Under the pieces are notes generated by a model that was not told where the DNA came from, did not search any database, and saw only the letters and a program-made list of their open reading frames with translations. From positions 1 through 39,061 of the forward strand of contig CAZYYW010000009.1 of the NCBI GenBank assembly GCA_964651445.1: 39,061 bases of DNA, in the 5' to 3' direction. The DNA comes from GCA-2746365 sp964651445. GTDB taxonomy: Bacteria; Pseudomonadota; Gammaproteobacteria; SZUA-229. The position numbers and the translations under genes were made by a program. Below are positions 1 to 9,201 of the stretch, one piece after another. The first letter of the stretch is position 1. Each line of letters opens with the position of its first letter.

Positions 1-2
1 TA

Positions 3-2930
3 CACGGTGGCGTGATCAAGTATTTGGGTTTGATCGCTCTGGAGCTGGATGACATTAGCGCCGCAGCGGCCTATTTTATTGAGCTCAGTCAAATTAAGGG
101 TTATGAGGTTGAAGCGAACAATTTACAAATTAAGGCGCTGGTAGAAAACCGTGAGTTCGTTTCGGCGAAAGCGGTCATTGATCGACTACTGAGCAATGAT
201 ACTGCCAGTATTGAGACCATCGTTTATTGTGGAGAGCTGAGTCTGAAACTGGGCGACGCAATCGGTGCCATTGATTGCCTCGAAGACGCAATCAAAAAAG
301 ATAAAAATAACATCAAGGCGCATTTTTTAATCGGCAAGGCTTACATCAAATTGGGGCTGGTAGACAAAGGTTTGGCAGCGTTTACCACTGCAGAAAATCT
401 AGCGCCCAAAGAAGCTGATGTTTGGTATCAGAGTGGTAGAGCATATCAGAGCCTAGCGTATTCAATGCCGGCGTATTCGACTTCGGCAGACAGCGAGTCC
501 GCTGAGAAAAAAACAGTAACCGCCGATGAAAACCGACATCAACAGGCAATTGAACGATTTAAAAAATCACTGGCTATCGATGCCGACAACGATGACGTGC
601 AGTTGGCAATCGCCAGAAGTTATCTGGCGCTTAAAAATTACGACAATGTTCGGAATATCGCCATTAAATTAGCCGGTAATCGTGATACAGAGACAGAAGG
701 ACATTATTTGTTAGGCATTACTGCCTATGCTACTGAAGATTATCCGCAAGCATTGCTATCGTTAAGTAAGGCGACGCGGGCAGATAAGTCGAATTCAACG
801 GCTTGGTTAGCTCTGGCTGATACCTATATCCAGATGAAGCAGCAGGATAAAGTAAAAGCAAAAGCAACATTGGAAAATGCGGTCGCTGGCGATGATAAAT
901 CATTTGCTGCTGCCTACCGCTTGGGCGTGCTTGAATATGAAGCAGGTGAGTATGATAAAGCTTCAGTTAACCTGTTTAACGCCAGTGTTCTACAGCCAGA
1001 TAATTTTTTGGCAAAATTTAAATTATCGAATACTTTGTTAAAAACTGGCGCATTTAATAAAGCCGCCAGCACCGCTAACAGTGCTGCAAAATTGCAGCCA
1101 GACAATATTGAAATACGGCTACTGCAGTCAGAAATATTTAACAAACAAGGAAAAAATGGAAAAGCCATTGATTACCTGAAACAGGCGATGGAAAAACAGA
1201 AAAACTCGGCACTGCTGCATACCCGTTTGGGTGCCATTTATGTGGAAAATGGTGTTTATGACGCGGCGCAAGCAACCTTGGATACGGCTATCTTACTCGA
1301 TAAAACATCTGCCGCACCCCATGTGTTGCTGGCAAGTATGTACTTCTCACGTCGGGTCTATGACAAGGCGATTAGCTCTCTTGATAAAGCCATCGCACTG
1401 GATCCCAGCGCCACTAATAAGCTGGCACTCGATACCGCTTATGCCGAGAAAAAACGTGCGCTTGAGTTCGAGAAGAATGCGCCAAAAGTTATTATTAAAA
1501 AACTGCAACTTGAACGGGTTTTTTCAGCGGCCTACAAACAGTATATTGACAAGCCTATTGGCAGCGTAAGCATTAAAAATGGTAGCGATCAAGACTACGA
1601 GAATTTAAAACTACGTTTCAGTATTCGAGATTATATGGATTTCCCTTTTACCCTGGATATTCCACTGTTAAAAGCAAACACCACAATACAACTGAATCTA
1701 CATGCGGTTTTTAATAATCGCATTTTGGAGATTGACGAAGACACCGGTGTGCAAGTTGAAGTTGCGATCAACTTTGCGACAAATAATAAAGAAGATGCCA
1801 TCCGTATTACTAAACCAATGACCATCTATGGTAAAAATGCCATCGTCTGGAAAGATATGAACATGGTTGGCGCTTTTGTTACACCTAAAGATGATACCTT
1901 GCGTGATTTTGTCCGCCGCGCTATTAATGAAAACAAACCGAAAGCCGATGCGGTGGATCGTACTTTACTGACAGCGATGACGCTGTTTAATGTTTTTGGT
2001 GCGCATGGCATCAACTATGTGGTTGACCCCAATGGACCGTTCTCTGAGCTAACAGAATCGACAGTTGATTATGTTCAATTTTCACGTGAAACCCTGAAAC
2101 TTAAAAGTGGTGATTGTGATGACCTATCGGTATTGCTGAGTGCCAGCTTGGAAAACCTTGGTATAGAAACCGCCATTATTGACGTGCCAGGACATTTGCT
2201 GATGATGTTCAATACGGGTTTGTCAGAGAACGAAAGGCATTTAATCAGTCTTGATGATGAACTGCTGGTTATCCATGAAGGTAAGGTATGGATTCCCGTG
2301 GAAGCCACCATGATAGGGCAAAGTTTTGCAGAAGCATGGGCAGAGGGGGCGCGTAAATATCGACATTATAGAAGTGATGAGCAATTGCAGGTCGTTATTT
2401 TAAATCAGGCATGGAAGCACTTTAAACCGGTTACGCTTAGCCCTGCGACGTATACCATTAAACTACCTGAACAGCAGCGTGTGCTATCTATGGTGCAGCG
2501 TGAAACCTCACTACTGCTGGAGAAAAGTCTTGACCGTTTAGTCAAGCCATACCGCGCATTGATTAGCATGGATAGTGATAATGTCGGCGCGAGACTGCAG
2601 GTAGCAATCATCTATGCCAAGTATGGTTTGTACAACGCGGCTAACCTCGAGTTTGACCAGATACTTGCCATCGATCCAGACAATAGTGCGGTCTACAACA
2701 ACCGTGGCAACATCTATTTTTCACTTGGCGATTATGAACGGGCGCTTGAAGATTATAACTACGCAGAAAAACTTTCAGCGAATGACGCGGGTATCAAGAT
2801 GAATATATCAATGGCAAATTATCAACTGGGTAATTTAGCGTTGGCTCGTAGCAAGCACCAAGAAGCCGTCATGGTTGATGAATCGGTGGGCAGTGAGTTT
2901 TCCGGGTATATTAAATTGTTGAGTCGATAA
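3..2930 (+). CDS. TPR-repeat protein with transglutaminase-like domain (5' partial)
   Basis: The frame is open to the left edge, so the N-terminus is probably missing; the first possible start inside the window is GTG at 12 (972 aa, numbering below). The first ~480 residues are tandem TPR repeats (recurring A..LG..Y...G....A), followed by a beta-rich stretch at about 520-610. A transglutaminase-like domain follows: GDCDD with Cys702, His728 in DVPGHLL and an acidic residue at Glu764 in WIPVEAT, a possible C-H-E/D triad. Two or three more TPRs close the protein (about 860-950). TPRs normally mediate protein contacts; the enzyme-like domain may act as a protease or be structural. The next gene, in the same direction, is a small exported TPR-like protein, so an envelope complex is possible. 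Substrate and partners are unknown. The TPR and fold assignments are solid; the function is not. Confidence 0.8.
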   Translation, partial: HGGVIKYLGLIALELDDISAAAAYFIELSQIKGYEVEANNLQIKALVENREFVSAKAVIDRLLSNDTASIETIVYCGELSLKLGDAIGAIDCLEDAIKKDKNNIKAHFLIGKAYIKLGLVDKGLAAFTTAENLAPKEADVWYQSGRAYQSLAYSMPAYSTSADSESAEKKTVTADENRHQQAIERFKKSLAIDADNDDVQLAIARSYLALKNYDNVRNIAIKLAGNRDTETEGHYLLGITAYATEDYPQALLSLSKATRADKSNSTAWLALADTYIQMKQQDKVKAKATLENAVAGDDKSFAAAYRLGVLEYEAGEYDKASVNLFNASVLQPDNFLAKFKLSNTLLKTGAFNKAASTANSAAKLQPDNIEIRLLQSEIFNKQGKNGKAIDYLKQAMEKQKNSALLHTRLGAIYVENGVYDAAQATLDTAILLDKTSAAPHVLLASMYFSRRVYDKAISSLDKAIALDPSATNKLALDTAYAEKKRALEFEKNAPKVIIKKLQLERVFSAAYKQYIDKPIGSVSIKNGSDQDYENLKLRFSIRDYMDFPFTLDIPLLKANTTIQLNLHAVFNNRILEIDEDTGVQVEVAINFATNNKEDAIRITKPMTIYGKNAIVWKDMNMVGAFVTPKDDTLRDFVRRAINENKPKADAVDRTLLTAMTLFNVFGAHGINYVVDPNGPFSELTESTVDYVQFSRETLKLKSGDCDDLSVLLSASLENLGIETAIIDVPGHLLMMFNTGLSENERHLISLDDELLVIHEGKVWIPVEATMIGQSFAEAWAEGARKYRHYRSDEQLQVVILNQAWKHFKPVTLSPATYTIKLPEQQRVLSMVQRETSLLLEKSLDRLVKPYRALISMDSDNVGARLQVAIIYAKYGLYNAANLEFDQILAIDPDNSAVYNNRGNIYFSLGDYERALEDYNYAEKLSANDAGIKMNISMANYQLGNLALARSKHQEAVMVDESVGSEFSGYIKLLSR

Positions 2931-3069
2931 AAAATATTTGCAAAAGTGTTGATTGGGTCACAGTTAGTACGATTAACCACAGTGTAAGTTTGCATAATGT
3001 GACTTGCTTCAAACCACAAATGAATATAAATACTACAATTATGGGTACGGTCTGCTTGAGGGTGTTGTT

Positions 3070-3624
3070 ATGAAAAAATTAGGATTTATTTTATTATTAT
3101 TGTTCAGCGTTGCATTGCCAGCTTTTGCAGCAGATAAAGTAACAGATGAACCGCAATCATTATTTGTGAAATCGGAAAGCAGTAGTGCTTTTAAAGGTTT
3201 GTTGTACCGGGTCTGGGGCCGTTTGCGCGCACTTAACCCACAATTAAAAACCAATAAAACTCGGAGCCGTTCGGTTGCAACGATGGGTATTCGTGGCGCA
3301 GAAACGACGACCTCATTGATACAACCATACTGGAAAGGTGACAAAACAAATGACCCGATCTATATAGCAGAGCTCACCAGCTATACCAAAGCGCAGCAAT
3401 ATGCCGAAGATGGTGATTTAAATAAAGCGGTGCTTGCATTAAATGCTTTTCTCGAAGAATTTAAAGACAGTGATTTGAAACCAAATGCACAGTTTGCCCT
3501 TGGTATCAGTCAGGGTGGTTTGGGCGATATTTTAGCCAGTAAAAAAACCTTGCAAGTTTTTGTTGATGATAATCCAAAACATCCTTTAGTGGCAGATGCT
3601 AAACAGGTAATTGCTGAGTTGTAG
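3070..3624 (+). CDS. Small exported TPR-like protein
   Basis: A 184-aa protein. I chose ATG 3070 because GAGGGTG lies about 8 bases upstream and the resulting N-terminus, MKKLGFILLLLFSVALPAFA, is a clean Sec signal peptide with cleavage after AFA; the longer frame from 3004 would bury it. The C-terminal half (YTKAQQYAEDGDLNKAVLALNAFLE and a second similar unit) looks like two TPR units of the kind found in CpoB/YbgF-like periplasmic proteins. No catalytic motif is seen. It lies about 140 bases after the large TPR/transglutaminase-like gene and is followed by a terminator, so the two may form one transcription unit and act together in the periplasm. This is an inference from position. Confidence 0.75.
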   Translation: MKKLGFILLLLFSVALPAFAADKVTDEPQSLFVKSESSSAFKGLLYRVWGRLRALNPQLKTNKTRSRSVATMGIRGAETTTSLIQPYWKGDKTNDPIYIAELTSYTKAQQYAEDGDLNKAVLALNAFLEEFKDSDLKPNAQFALGISQGGLGDILASKKTLQVFVDDNPKHPLVADAKQVIAEL

Positions 3625-3646
3625 TAGAATAGCAATGAGTGGATTG

Positions 3647-3672
3647 AAGGTCAGTTAATCTGGCCTTTTTTA
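3647..3672 (+). terminator. Rho-independent terminator after the small TPR gene
   Basis: AAGGTCAG and CTGGCCTT form an 8-bp stem (one G-T pair) with a 5-base loop, followed by a T-rich tail. It begins about 22 bases after the stop codon of the gene ending at 3624. Confidence 0.75.
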
Positions 3673-3743
3673 TTGTCTCAGTACGCTAGTTAAAACGATG
3701 CACATTAAGTGCAAGGCTTTAGCTGCTACACATAAAAGCTTTA

Positions 3744-3814
3744 GACACAGAGACCACGGAGCACGCAGAGTAAACAGATTTTAATTTCTCTGTGCGCTCC
3801 GTGGTCTCTGTGTC
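3744..3814. repeat. Palindromic repeat with GACACAGAGACCACGGAG arms
   Basis: A 71-bp inverted repeat. The first 19 bases of each arm (GACACAGAGACCACGGAGC) are perfectly complementary and pairing continues imperfectly for about 8 more. The same arm core (GACACAGAGACCAC) recurs in the longer elements at 18078-18302 and 37455-37703, so this is a short member or derivative of that family. RNA from either strand would form a long hairpin. Confidence 0.85.
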
Positions 3815-3986
3815 AAAAACTAAAAAGGGTTAGAATTACAAGTAGAGCAATGTTACTAACAATATTCTATAGAAAACCAAAGGTAACTCAAGCGACTTTC
3901 AGTCGCTGTTAAATCAACCTATGAACTTTCAGTGCAAAGTGGCTGAGTGTCTGGTTTTTAGTGTGTAACGATTAATAAGCGCAATT

Positions 3987-4604
3987 ATGAGCATAGAAAT
4001 AATTTATCAAGATGAATATATTGTGGCGATCAATAAGCCGCAGGCGTTGCTGTCGGTGCCTGGTTTGGGGCCAGATAAACAAGACTGCATGATTTCTCGG
4101 CTGCAAAAAATACTTCCTGATGCCAAAGTAGTGCACCGCCTGGATTGTTATACCTCTGGCATAATGTTGTTTGCTAACGGCATTGAGATGCAACGTGCAT
4201 TGAATCGCATTTTTCATGATCGAAAAATTAATAAGCAGTATATCGCGGTCGTTAAACAGTGGTTTGCGGAAGATGAAGGTGTTATAAAATTCCCCATGAG
4301 GTGCGATATTGATAACCGCCCGGTACAGATTGTTGACTATGAGCATGGCAAGGCGGCAGTTACTTACTGGCAAGTGATACGGCGTGATACCGAGTCCGTA
4401 CGCTTATTATTGAAACCGGTGACGGGTCGCACCCATCAGTTGCGAGTGCATTGTTCTGCGATGAATTATCCAATTATTGGTGATGGTTTGTATGGCAGCG
4501 ACGAAGTGAAACAACCGCGTATGTTGTTACATGCCGATAACCTGTTATTTGAGCATCCGGTATCGAATAAAAAAATGCACTTGTTTGCTGAGTGCGAGTT
4601 TTAA
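3987..4604 (+). CDS. rluA: RluA-type pseudouridine synthase
   Basis: A 205-aa protein that aligns along its length with E. coli RluA (219 aa) as I recall it: YQDEYIVAINKPQALLSVPG at the N-terminus, the catalytic motif HRLDCYTSG with Asp53, then KPVTGRTHQLRVH and the C-terminal RMLLHA. Members isomerise uridine to pseudouridine; E. coli RluA modifies 23S rRNA U746 and U32 of some tRNAs. There is no separate S4 domain, which fits the RluA rather than the RluC/RluD subtype. No strong Shine-Dalgarno sequence precedes ATG 3987. The gene converges with gspB, with 49 bases between the stop codons. Confidence 0.88.
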   Translation: MSIEIIYQDEYIVAINKPQALLSVPGLGPDKQDCMISRLQKILPDAKVVHRLDCYTSGIMLFANGIEMQRALNRIFHDRKINKQYIAVVKQWFAEDEGVIKFPMRCDIDNRPVQIVDYEHGKAAVTYWQVIRRDTESVRLLLKPVTGRTHQLRVHCSAMNYPIIGDGLYGSDEVKQPRMLLHADNLLFEHPVSNKKMHLFAECEF

Positions 4605-4653
4605 TTTAGGGTATTACTCATTTCAGTTTTTCATTTGCGCAATCAGTAACTGT

Positions 4654-5400
4654 TTATTGCCAACCCGAAACCACGGCATAATGAAACAGCGTTCCTTGGA
4701 AATTAAAAATAGCACCATCTTGTGTGATCTCATACAGGATAAGCCCGTCTAAAATATGTTCACTCTCTTCCATAAAAATATTATTGATAACGATACTGCG
4801 CTGCGCAGGGTTGCTTGAATAGACATGGGCAGAAATCACGATGGTCGGTATCTCGCGCTGCATCTGCTCTGTTAAGTCATAAAAATCAATAATATTTAAA
4901 GTATCGGTGGCGACTGGTTTGATAGCGAGTTTGGCGGTTGTCGGGGTTGCCTTTACATTGTTAGCTGGTGACGCACTTGCTATTTTTTCAGGCGCGGGTA
5001 AGCCGGAATCTTTTTGTTTCGCGCTATTGTCCGTGCTGTCAACCGTGCTCTGCTTCATGCTATGGCTTAGGCTATGGTCGATAGTGCTGTTGTTGGTAAT
5101 GACGCTGGATGATGTTCCAGTGTTAATAGCTGGGTCGCTAGCAGCCTGACTATTGTCTATCAGTGTGTGATTTTTTTCCGCCACGATGGTTATCGTTTCA
5201 GTCTTTATTTCATTATCAATAATGAAATAAAGAATAGCCGCCAGATTTAATAAAACCGCGGTGATAAGAATGTAAGGCCACCAGACTTTTTTTTCATTAC
5301 GATAATTCAAACTGGAGGAATGCACTGTTTGCACATCAGGTATTTCACCATGACCGCGTTCCTGCTCTGATTTTTTTAGTGCATCAAGGATATATGACAT
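4654..5400 (-). CDS. gspB: GspB/ExeB-like general secretion pathway protein B
   Basis: 248 aa. The N-terminus MSYILDALKKSEQER is the hallmark of GspB/ExeB proteins. One membrane segment (about residues 41-61, WPYILITAVLLNLAAILYFI) puts the rest in the periplasm: a Ser/Thr/Asn-rich linker of about 100 residues, then a C-terminal T2SSB-like domain (IIDFYDLTEQMQREIPTIVI ... SIVINNIFMEE). GspB works with GspA to place the type II secretin (GspD) through peptidoglycan into the outer membrane. It lies 7 bases downstream of gspA on the same strand, the usual pairing. No other T2SS genes are in the window. Confidence 0.9.
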   Translation of the reverse strand: MSYILDALKKSEQERGHGEIPDVQTVHSSSLNYRNEKKVWWPYILITAVLLNLAAILYFIIDNEIKTETITIVAEKNHTLIDNSQAASDPAINTGTSSSVITNNSTIDHSLSHSMKQSTVDSTDNSAKQKDSGLPAPEKIASASPANNVKATPTTAKLAIKPVATDTLNIIDFYDLTEQMQREIPTIVISAHVYSSNPAQRSIVINNIFMEESEHILDGLILYEITQDGAIFNFQGTLFHYAVVSGWQ

Positions 5401-5407
5401 AGTGGTT

Positions 5408-7153
5408 TTACGATCTTAGTGTTGGTATATCGAGTCCGTAGACGGTGTTTAGATGCATGATGGTTACAGGGCCAACAATGCCATCAGCAACTAGGCCGTG
5501 ATATGCTTGGAAGTCTTTTACGTTTTCGATGAGTGCTGCATTATAAACTGGGTTGTTTGAGACTGCGCTGGTGGTAAAGTGCTGTTTTAACCACTTTACA
5601 GGGTTGCTGCTGTCTCCGGGCGTGATGGCAGATGAATAACCTTCTGGTATGCGCCACAGAAAATTAAACTGTCCGTACCAGTAGCGATCAAGGTCTGCTA
5701 GTTTGACGACATATTGTGTATTGTTTGAAAGCACCGTTGCGTGCTTGTCTTGTATCGAAGTAACGGTTATGTGACGTTGTTCGCCCTGCTCATTTACCAT
5801 TGTTAATACCGCTGGACGGTTATTCGCTTTTAAACTATTTAAATTTCCTTGTTTGTGCTGGCAACGCAAGGAAAATGCTTTTGCCTGAGTGCAGGCGGTG
5901 GTGGTGATTTTGTGATTGTAGTGAACCCCCCAAACCTTGAATAATGCCTGATAGGCTGACACTTGATTACTTTTTTTATCAGCTAATATGAGATTTAAAT
6001 CAGCATAGTTTTCTGCTGCCTCGGTAACAGACAAATGCTGACTAGTGATGATGTTATGGTTACTGCCCGATTCTTGAGGTGGTATAGGTGTTTTAGTGTT
6101 TATGCTGTCAGAGGTCGCTTCCGGCAAGGCGATTTTCTCTGCTAGTGGGGAGTGTGTTTTCAGCGTAGCAGTTTCTGCGTTAGAGGCAGTGGTCAAAGAA
6201 TCTTGCTGCGCGTTTTGTATAGTGTTGTCAGATGAAGTTAGTGCCGTGTAGATAGACAGGCCGACCACAATGCTGGTGATGGAAGCGAGTGCGGCGATAG
6301 GGTATAACCATTGTCGATTTTTTTGTTGGCGTTCAACATTTTTAAGCTCGCCAAAAACTTCTGTGGCGGCTTTTTTTAGAATGGAGGGATGTACAGCATG
6401 TTGATTTTCGACATATGCACCGAGTAAGGCTCGGTCACACAAGATATTGATTAACCGCGGTATGCCATTGCTCAGTTTAAATAATAGCTTGATACTGCCG
6501 TCTGGAAATAGTTGCACACTTTGCCCAGCGACAGCGAGACGATGCGCTACATAGGCTTTGATTTCGCTTTTAGTGAGTGGTTGCAGGTGAAAGCGAGCGG
6601 TGATACGTTGTGCCAACTGGCGCATTTCAGGTCTAGCAAGAACACTCAGTAGTTCTGGCTGGCCGAGGATAATAATCTGTAATAACTTGCGCTGATTTGT
6701 TTCCAGATTGGTCAGTAAACGTAGTTGCTCCAGTACTTTGCTGCTCAGGTTCTGTGCTTCATCAATAATTAATACGGTTTTTTCATTGTTGCGGTTGCTG
6801 GCAATTAAAAACTGGTAAATCCTGTCGGTATAGGTTTTGACGCTGTTGTTTGCATCTGGGTAGTTAATTTTTAACTCATCGCAGATGGTTTCGAGTAATT
6901 CAATTTCGCTGACTTTTGGGTTTAGCAGCAGGGCAACGTTGGCATGATCGGGTATTTGCTCCAGCAAACAACGGCAAATCGTGGTTTTACCGGTACCGAC
7001 TTCACCGGTAAGTAAAATACAGCCGCCTTCACTATTTAGGCCGTAGACTAAATGCGCCAGTGCCTCGCGGTGCTGAGAGGTCATAAATAAATAACGTGGA
7101 TCGGGCGCAATGGAAAAAGGCGCTTCTTTAAATCCGAAATATTCGTTATACAT
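5408..7153 (-). CDS. gspA: GspA/ExeA-like AAA ATPase with peptidoglycan-binding domain
   Basis: 581 aa. The cytoplasmic AAA module starts with YFGFKEAPFSIAPDPRYLF. It has Walker A GEVGTGKTT (about 50-58), Walker B VLIIDEAQN (Asp131-Glu132) and an RLINILCDRAL sensor-2-like motif. One membrane segment lies at about 283-305. The periplasmic half holds a degenerate C39-peptidase-like region (about 390-525, as in other ExeA proteins) and ends in a peptidoglycan-binding repeat (VKDFQAYHGLVADGIVGPVT). The architecture matches Aeromonas ExeA: ATP-driven assembly of the secretin with GspB, the next gene. ATPases of PEP-CTERM/exosortase loci share the N-terminal module, but the peptidoglycan-binding end and the gspB neighbour favour GspA. 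Confidence 0.9.
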   Translation of the reverse strand: MYNEYFGFKEAPFSIAPDPRYLFMTSQHREALAHLVYGLNSEGGCILLTGEVGTGKTTICRCLLEQIPDHANVALLLNPKVSEIELLETICDELKINYPDANNSVKTYTDRIYQFLIASNRNNEKTVLIIDEAQNLSSKVLEQLRLLTNLETNQRKLLQIIILGQPELLSVLARPEMRQLAQRITARFHLQPLTKSEIKAYVAHRLAVAGQSVQLFPDGSIKLLFKLSNGIPRLINILCDRALLGAYVENQHAVHPSILKKAATEVFGELKNVERQQKNRQWLYPIAALASITSIVVGLSIYTALTSSDNTIQNAQQDSLTTASNAETATLKTHSPLAEKIALPEATSDSINTKTPIPPQESGSNHNIITSQHLSVTEAAENYADLNLILADKKSNQVSAYQALFKVWGVHYNHKITTTACTQAKAFSLRCQHKQGNLNSLKANNRPAVLTMVNEQGEQRHITVTSIQDKHATVLSNNTQYVVKLADLDRYWYGQFNFLWRIPEGYSSAITPGDSSNPVKWLKQHFTTSAVSNNPVYNAALIENVKDFQAYHGLVADGIVGPVTIMHLNTVYGLDIPTLRS

Positions 7154-7250
7154 GGGTTTTAGGTGTGAAAGCTGAAACAGCTACTATAACCAAGGAGAAA
7201 GCAGGAAACAACCGATGTTTGCCGTCTGTCTGCGCTTGCCCAATTTCTGC

Positions 7251-8759
7251 TTAAACCGGTTTGCTATACTGTTCTTTAAAAATAGCCACGGTTTGATTTC
7301 TGGTTTTGGCGAGGTGCATGGCTTTGTCAGCATTGCGTATCAATACTTTTTCGTCTACACCATCGTCGGGAAAAAGACTGATGCCTATCCTGCATTCAAT
7401 TTCAATTATATTGCCACCGATATCGAAGGGTTTGTTCAATGTTTCGACGATGCGCTGTGCCACCATACTCGCTTGTTCATTGGTTTCAGCAGAAGGTAGT
7501 AGTAATCCAAATTCATCTCCGCCCAATCGTGCAATGGTTGCGTGATATTTCGTTTCAGTACCGGTAGGTAATAATTTGTGACCGGGGCTGTCAGTGCCTA
7601 CCCATGATATTAAATCAGAATCTCGCAAGATAGAACTTAGACGTTGTTCGACTTCGCGCAATAGTTGATCGCCAATTTGTTCACCATATTTTATGTTGAC
7701 GTTTTTGAAGTGGGTGAGGTCAATCAACATTACTGCAAAGCAGGTTTTGCTTCGCTGCTTGAGACAGATAATTTGCTCGAGTAGTTGTTCAAACAAAATA
7801 CGGTGGTTTTTGTTGTCAGTATTAGCGTGAGAATGTAGGTGTATTTTTTCCAGTACATCGTAAATTTTAAGCAGTGGCGGTAGCGTCGATCGTCGCAAAA
7901 TAAATAGCACAATAAAAACCGTTAGCGTGGTGACAAAGAGAGCAAGTACCATGATCCAGTTTCGCTGTTGTGTAATTTCTTTGTGAAAGCCAGACATATC
8001 AGGATTTAGCGATAACAACAAGACTGTTTCATTTTCATGATCCTTAATCGGTAAGGGAACCTCCAGGTATTTTTTATTATTTTCTGTAATGCTCCAGTTC
8101 TCAGACTGGTAGATGGTGTGGCCACCCAAGAGTTGCATCTTGATTGGCATGGCCAGCGATTGATCCATTTTTTTCAGGTTGAAAGCTAGGTCAGTAATAA
8201 CCTGAATATAACCTTTTGGGCTTAATCCGCCAAAAGGCACGATTACCGCAAATACCGGGTGGTTTTTATAGGTACAGATGCGCGTCAGCGTTTTTAGTTT
8301 TTCAGAGCCTTGACGTTGAAGTGCCAGTTGGCTGAGTTGCGGGCAGATTAATTCACTGTCCACATCAGTGGTAACGCCTTCTGTAGAGGTGCTAATCAAG
8401 GTGAAGTCGGTATCCAATATATAAAGCTTTAACAGTTTGAGCACGCCTGCGGTAACAAAGTATTGGTGAAACTGATTATCGATTTGTTTCGTTAAATCAT
8501 TTGTATAACGGTATTTGAAATAGTAATTGAATTTTTTTTCATTGCCAATGGCGAGTGCCAGACTGAGAGAGTTTGTTTCTAACTTATCGATCAAGTCGTG
8601 TGCTTCGAGGTAGGCTAGTTGCTGTATTGCCTGCGCGTGATGTTGGTAAGCGAGTTGTCGATAGGAATTACTGACAAAATATACCAGTGCGATGCTTAAC
8701 AAGCCGACCACAATAATGGTCATGCTAATTTTGTCAGCCAGTGAAAAACGGATAGACAT
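7251..8759 (-). CDS. Membrane diguanylate cyclase (GGDEF)
   Basis: 502 aa. TM1 (about 11-30) and TM2 (about 268-288) frame a periplasmic sensor region of about 235 residues, probably Cache-like, with the motif PVFAVIVPFGGLSPKGYIQVI. The cytoplasmic part is a GGDEF domain with an intact active site, RLGGDEFGLLL (GGDEF at 413-417), so it should make cyclic di-GMP from two GTP. About 20 residues (TDSPGHKLLPTG...) are inserted between DSDLISWVG and the signature loop. No RxxD inhibitory site is found five residues before GGDEF. It lies 4 bases downstream of a periplasmic rhodanese gene, suggesting one operon and possibly a shared redox or sulfur signal. Confidence 0.9.
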   Translation of the reverse strand: MSIRFSLADKISMTIIVVGLLSIALVYFVSNSYRQLAYQHHAQAIQQLAYLEAHDLIDKLETNSLSLALAIGNEKKFNYYFKYRYTNDLTKQIDNQFHQYFVTAGVLKLLKLYILDTDFTLISTSTEGVTTDVDSELICPQLSQLALQRQGSEKLKTLTRICTYKNHPVFAVIVPFGGLSPKGYIQVITDLAFNLKKMDQSLAMPIKMQLLGGHTIYQSENWSITENNKKYLEVPLPIKDHENETVLLLSLNPDMSGFHKEITQQRNWIMVLALFVTTLTVFIVLFILRRSTLPPLLKIYDVLEKIHLHSHANTDNKNHRILFEQLLEQIICLKQRSKTCFAVMLIDLTHFKNVNIKYGEQIGDQLLREVEQRLSSILRDSDLISWVGTDSPGHKLLPTGTETKYHATIARLGGDEFGLLLPSAETNEQASMVAQRIVETLNKPFDIGGNIIEIECRIGISLFPDDGVDEKVLIRNADKAMHLAKTRNQTVAIFKEQYSKPV

Positions 8760-8763
8760 AATA

Positions 8764-9201
8764 TTATTTACTGATTAAATAGTTTTTGTTTATCCACTCT
8801 TCAAAGCCGCCTCTAAACCAGTATAAGTGGCTATAACCACAGGCGCTGGCAACGACAACAGCATTGTCGCTGCGCTGGCATTTGGGTCCATTGCAATAAA
8901 ATACCGTGGGTGTATTTGATCTGTCGATAAGGGGTAATAGTGTGACACAATCTGTTTCAGTGTCAGGCAGGCTTATGGAGCCAGAAATAAATCCCTGGCG
9001 ACGGTCAGCGAGGATACGAGAATCAATAATGACCACGTCATCATGTTTTTGTGCAAGTTGTATCAGCGCCTCAGCATTAATACTGGTACTGCCTTCGATA
9101 GCATCTGGGCTTGCGTAATCACTCGCCGTCGATACGGTGGTGAATAGCAACAGCGGCAGCAGCGGGCATTTTTTTGCCAGCATTGTCAGTGTTTGCATCA
9201 T
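8764..9201 (-). CDS. Periplasmic rhodanese-like protein
   Basis: 145 aa with a hydrophobic N-terminal segment (MLAKKCPLLPLLLFTTVSTA) that reads as a signal peptide. The rhodanese fold follows: VVIIDSRILADRRQGFISG, then the active loop FYCNGPKCQRSDNAV with Cys103, then GYSHLYWFRGGFEEW at the end. Rhodaneses carry sulfane sulfur as a persulfide on the loop cysteine. A second cysteine five residues later (Cys108) could form a disulfide with it. It is the first gene of a two-gene unit with the diguanylate cyclase (4 bases apart). The donor and acceptor cannot be told from sequence. Confidence 0.87.
   Translation of the reverse strand: MMQTLTMLAKKCPLLPLLLFTTVSTASDYASPDAIEGSTSINAEALIQLAQKHDDVVIIDSRILADRRQGFISGSISLPDTETDCVTLLPLIDRSNTPTVFYCNGPKCQRSDNAVVVASACGYSHLYWFRGGFEEWINKNYLISK

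Larger units (their letters stand above)
3625..3986. other. Intergenic region before rluA
   Basis: Apart from the terminator at 3647-3672 and the large palindrome at 3744-3814, this stretch holds a small perfect hairpin (AGCGACT-TTC-AGTCGCT, 3891-3907) about 80 bases before rluA. I see no gene. The rluA promoter is presumably here, but no clear -35/-10 pair can be picked. Confidence 0.5.

Noticed and set aside
3972..4373. Minus-strand 133-codon frame opposite rluA
   Set aside because: The plus strand has full-length RluA similarity with its catalytic motif; the antisense frame has none.
5408..7153. The AAA ATPase as the exosortase-locus (PEP-CTERM) ATPase
   Set aside because: It carries the ExeA-type periplasmic half with a peptidoglycan-binding repeat and is followed by gspB, so GspA is the better call.
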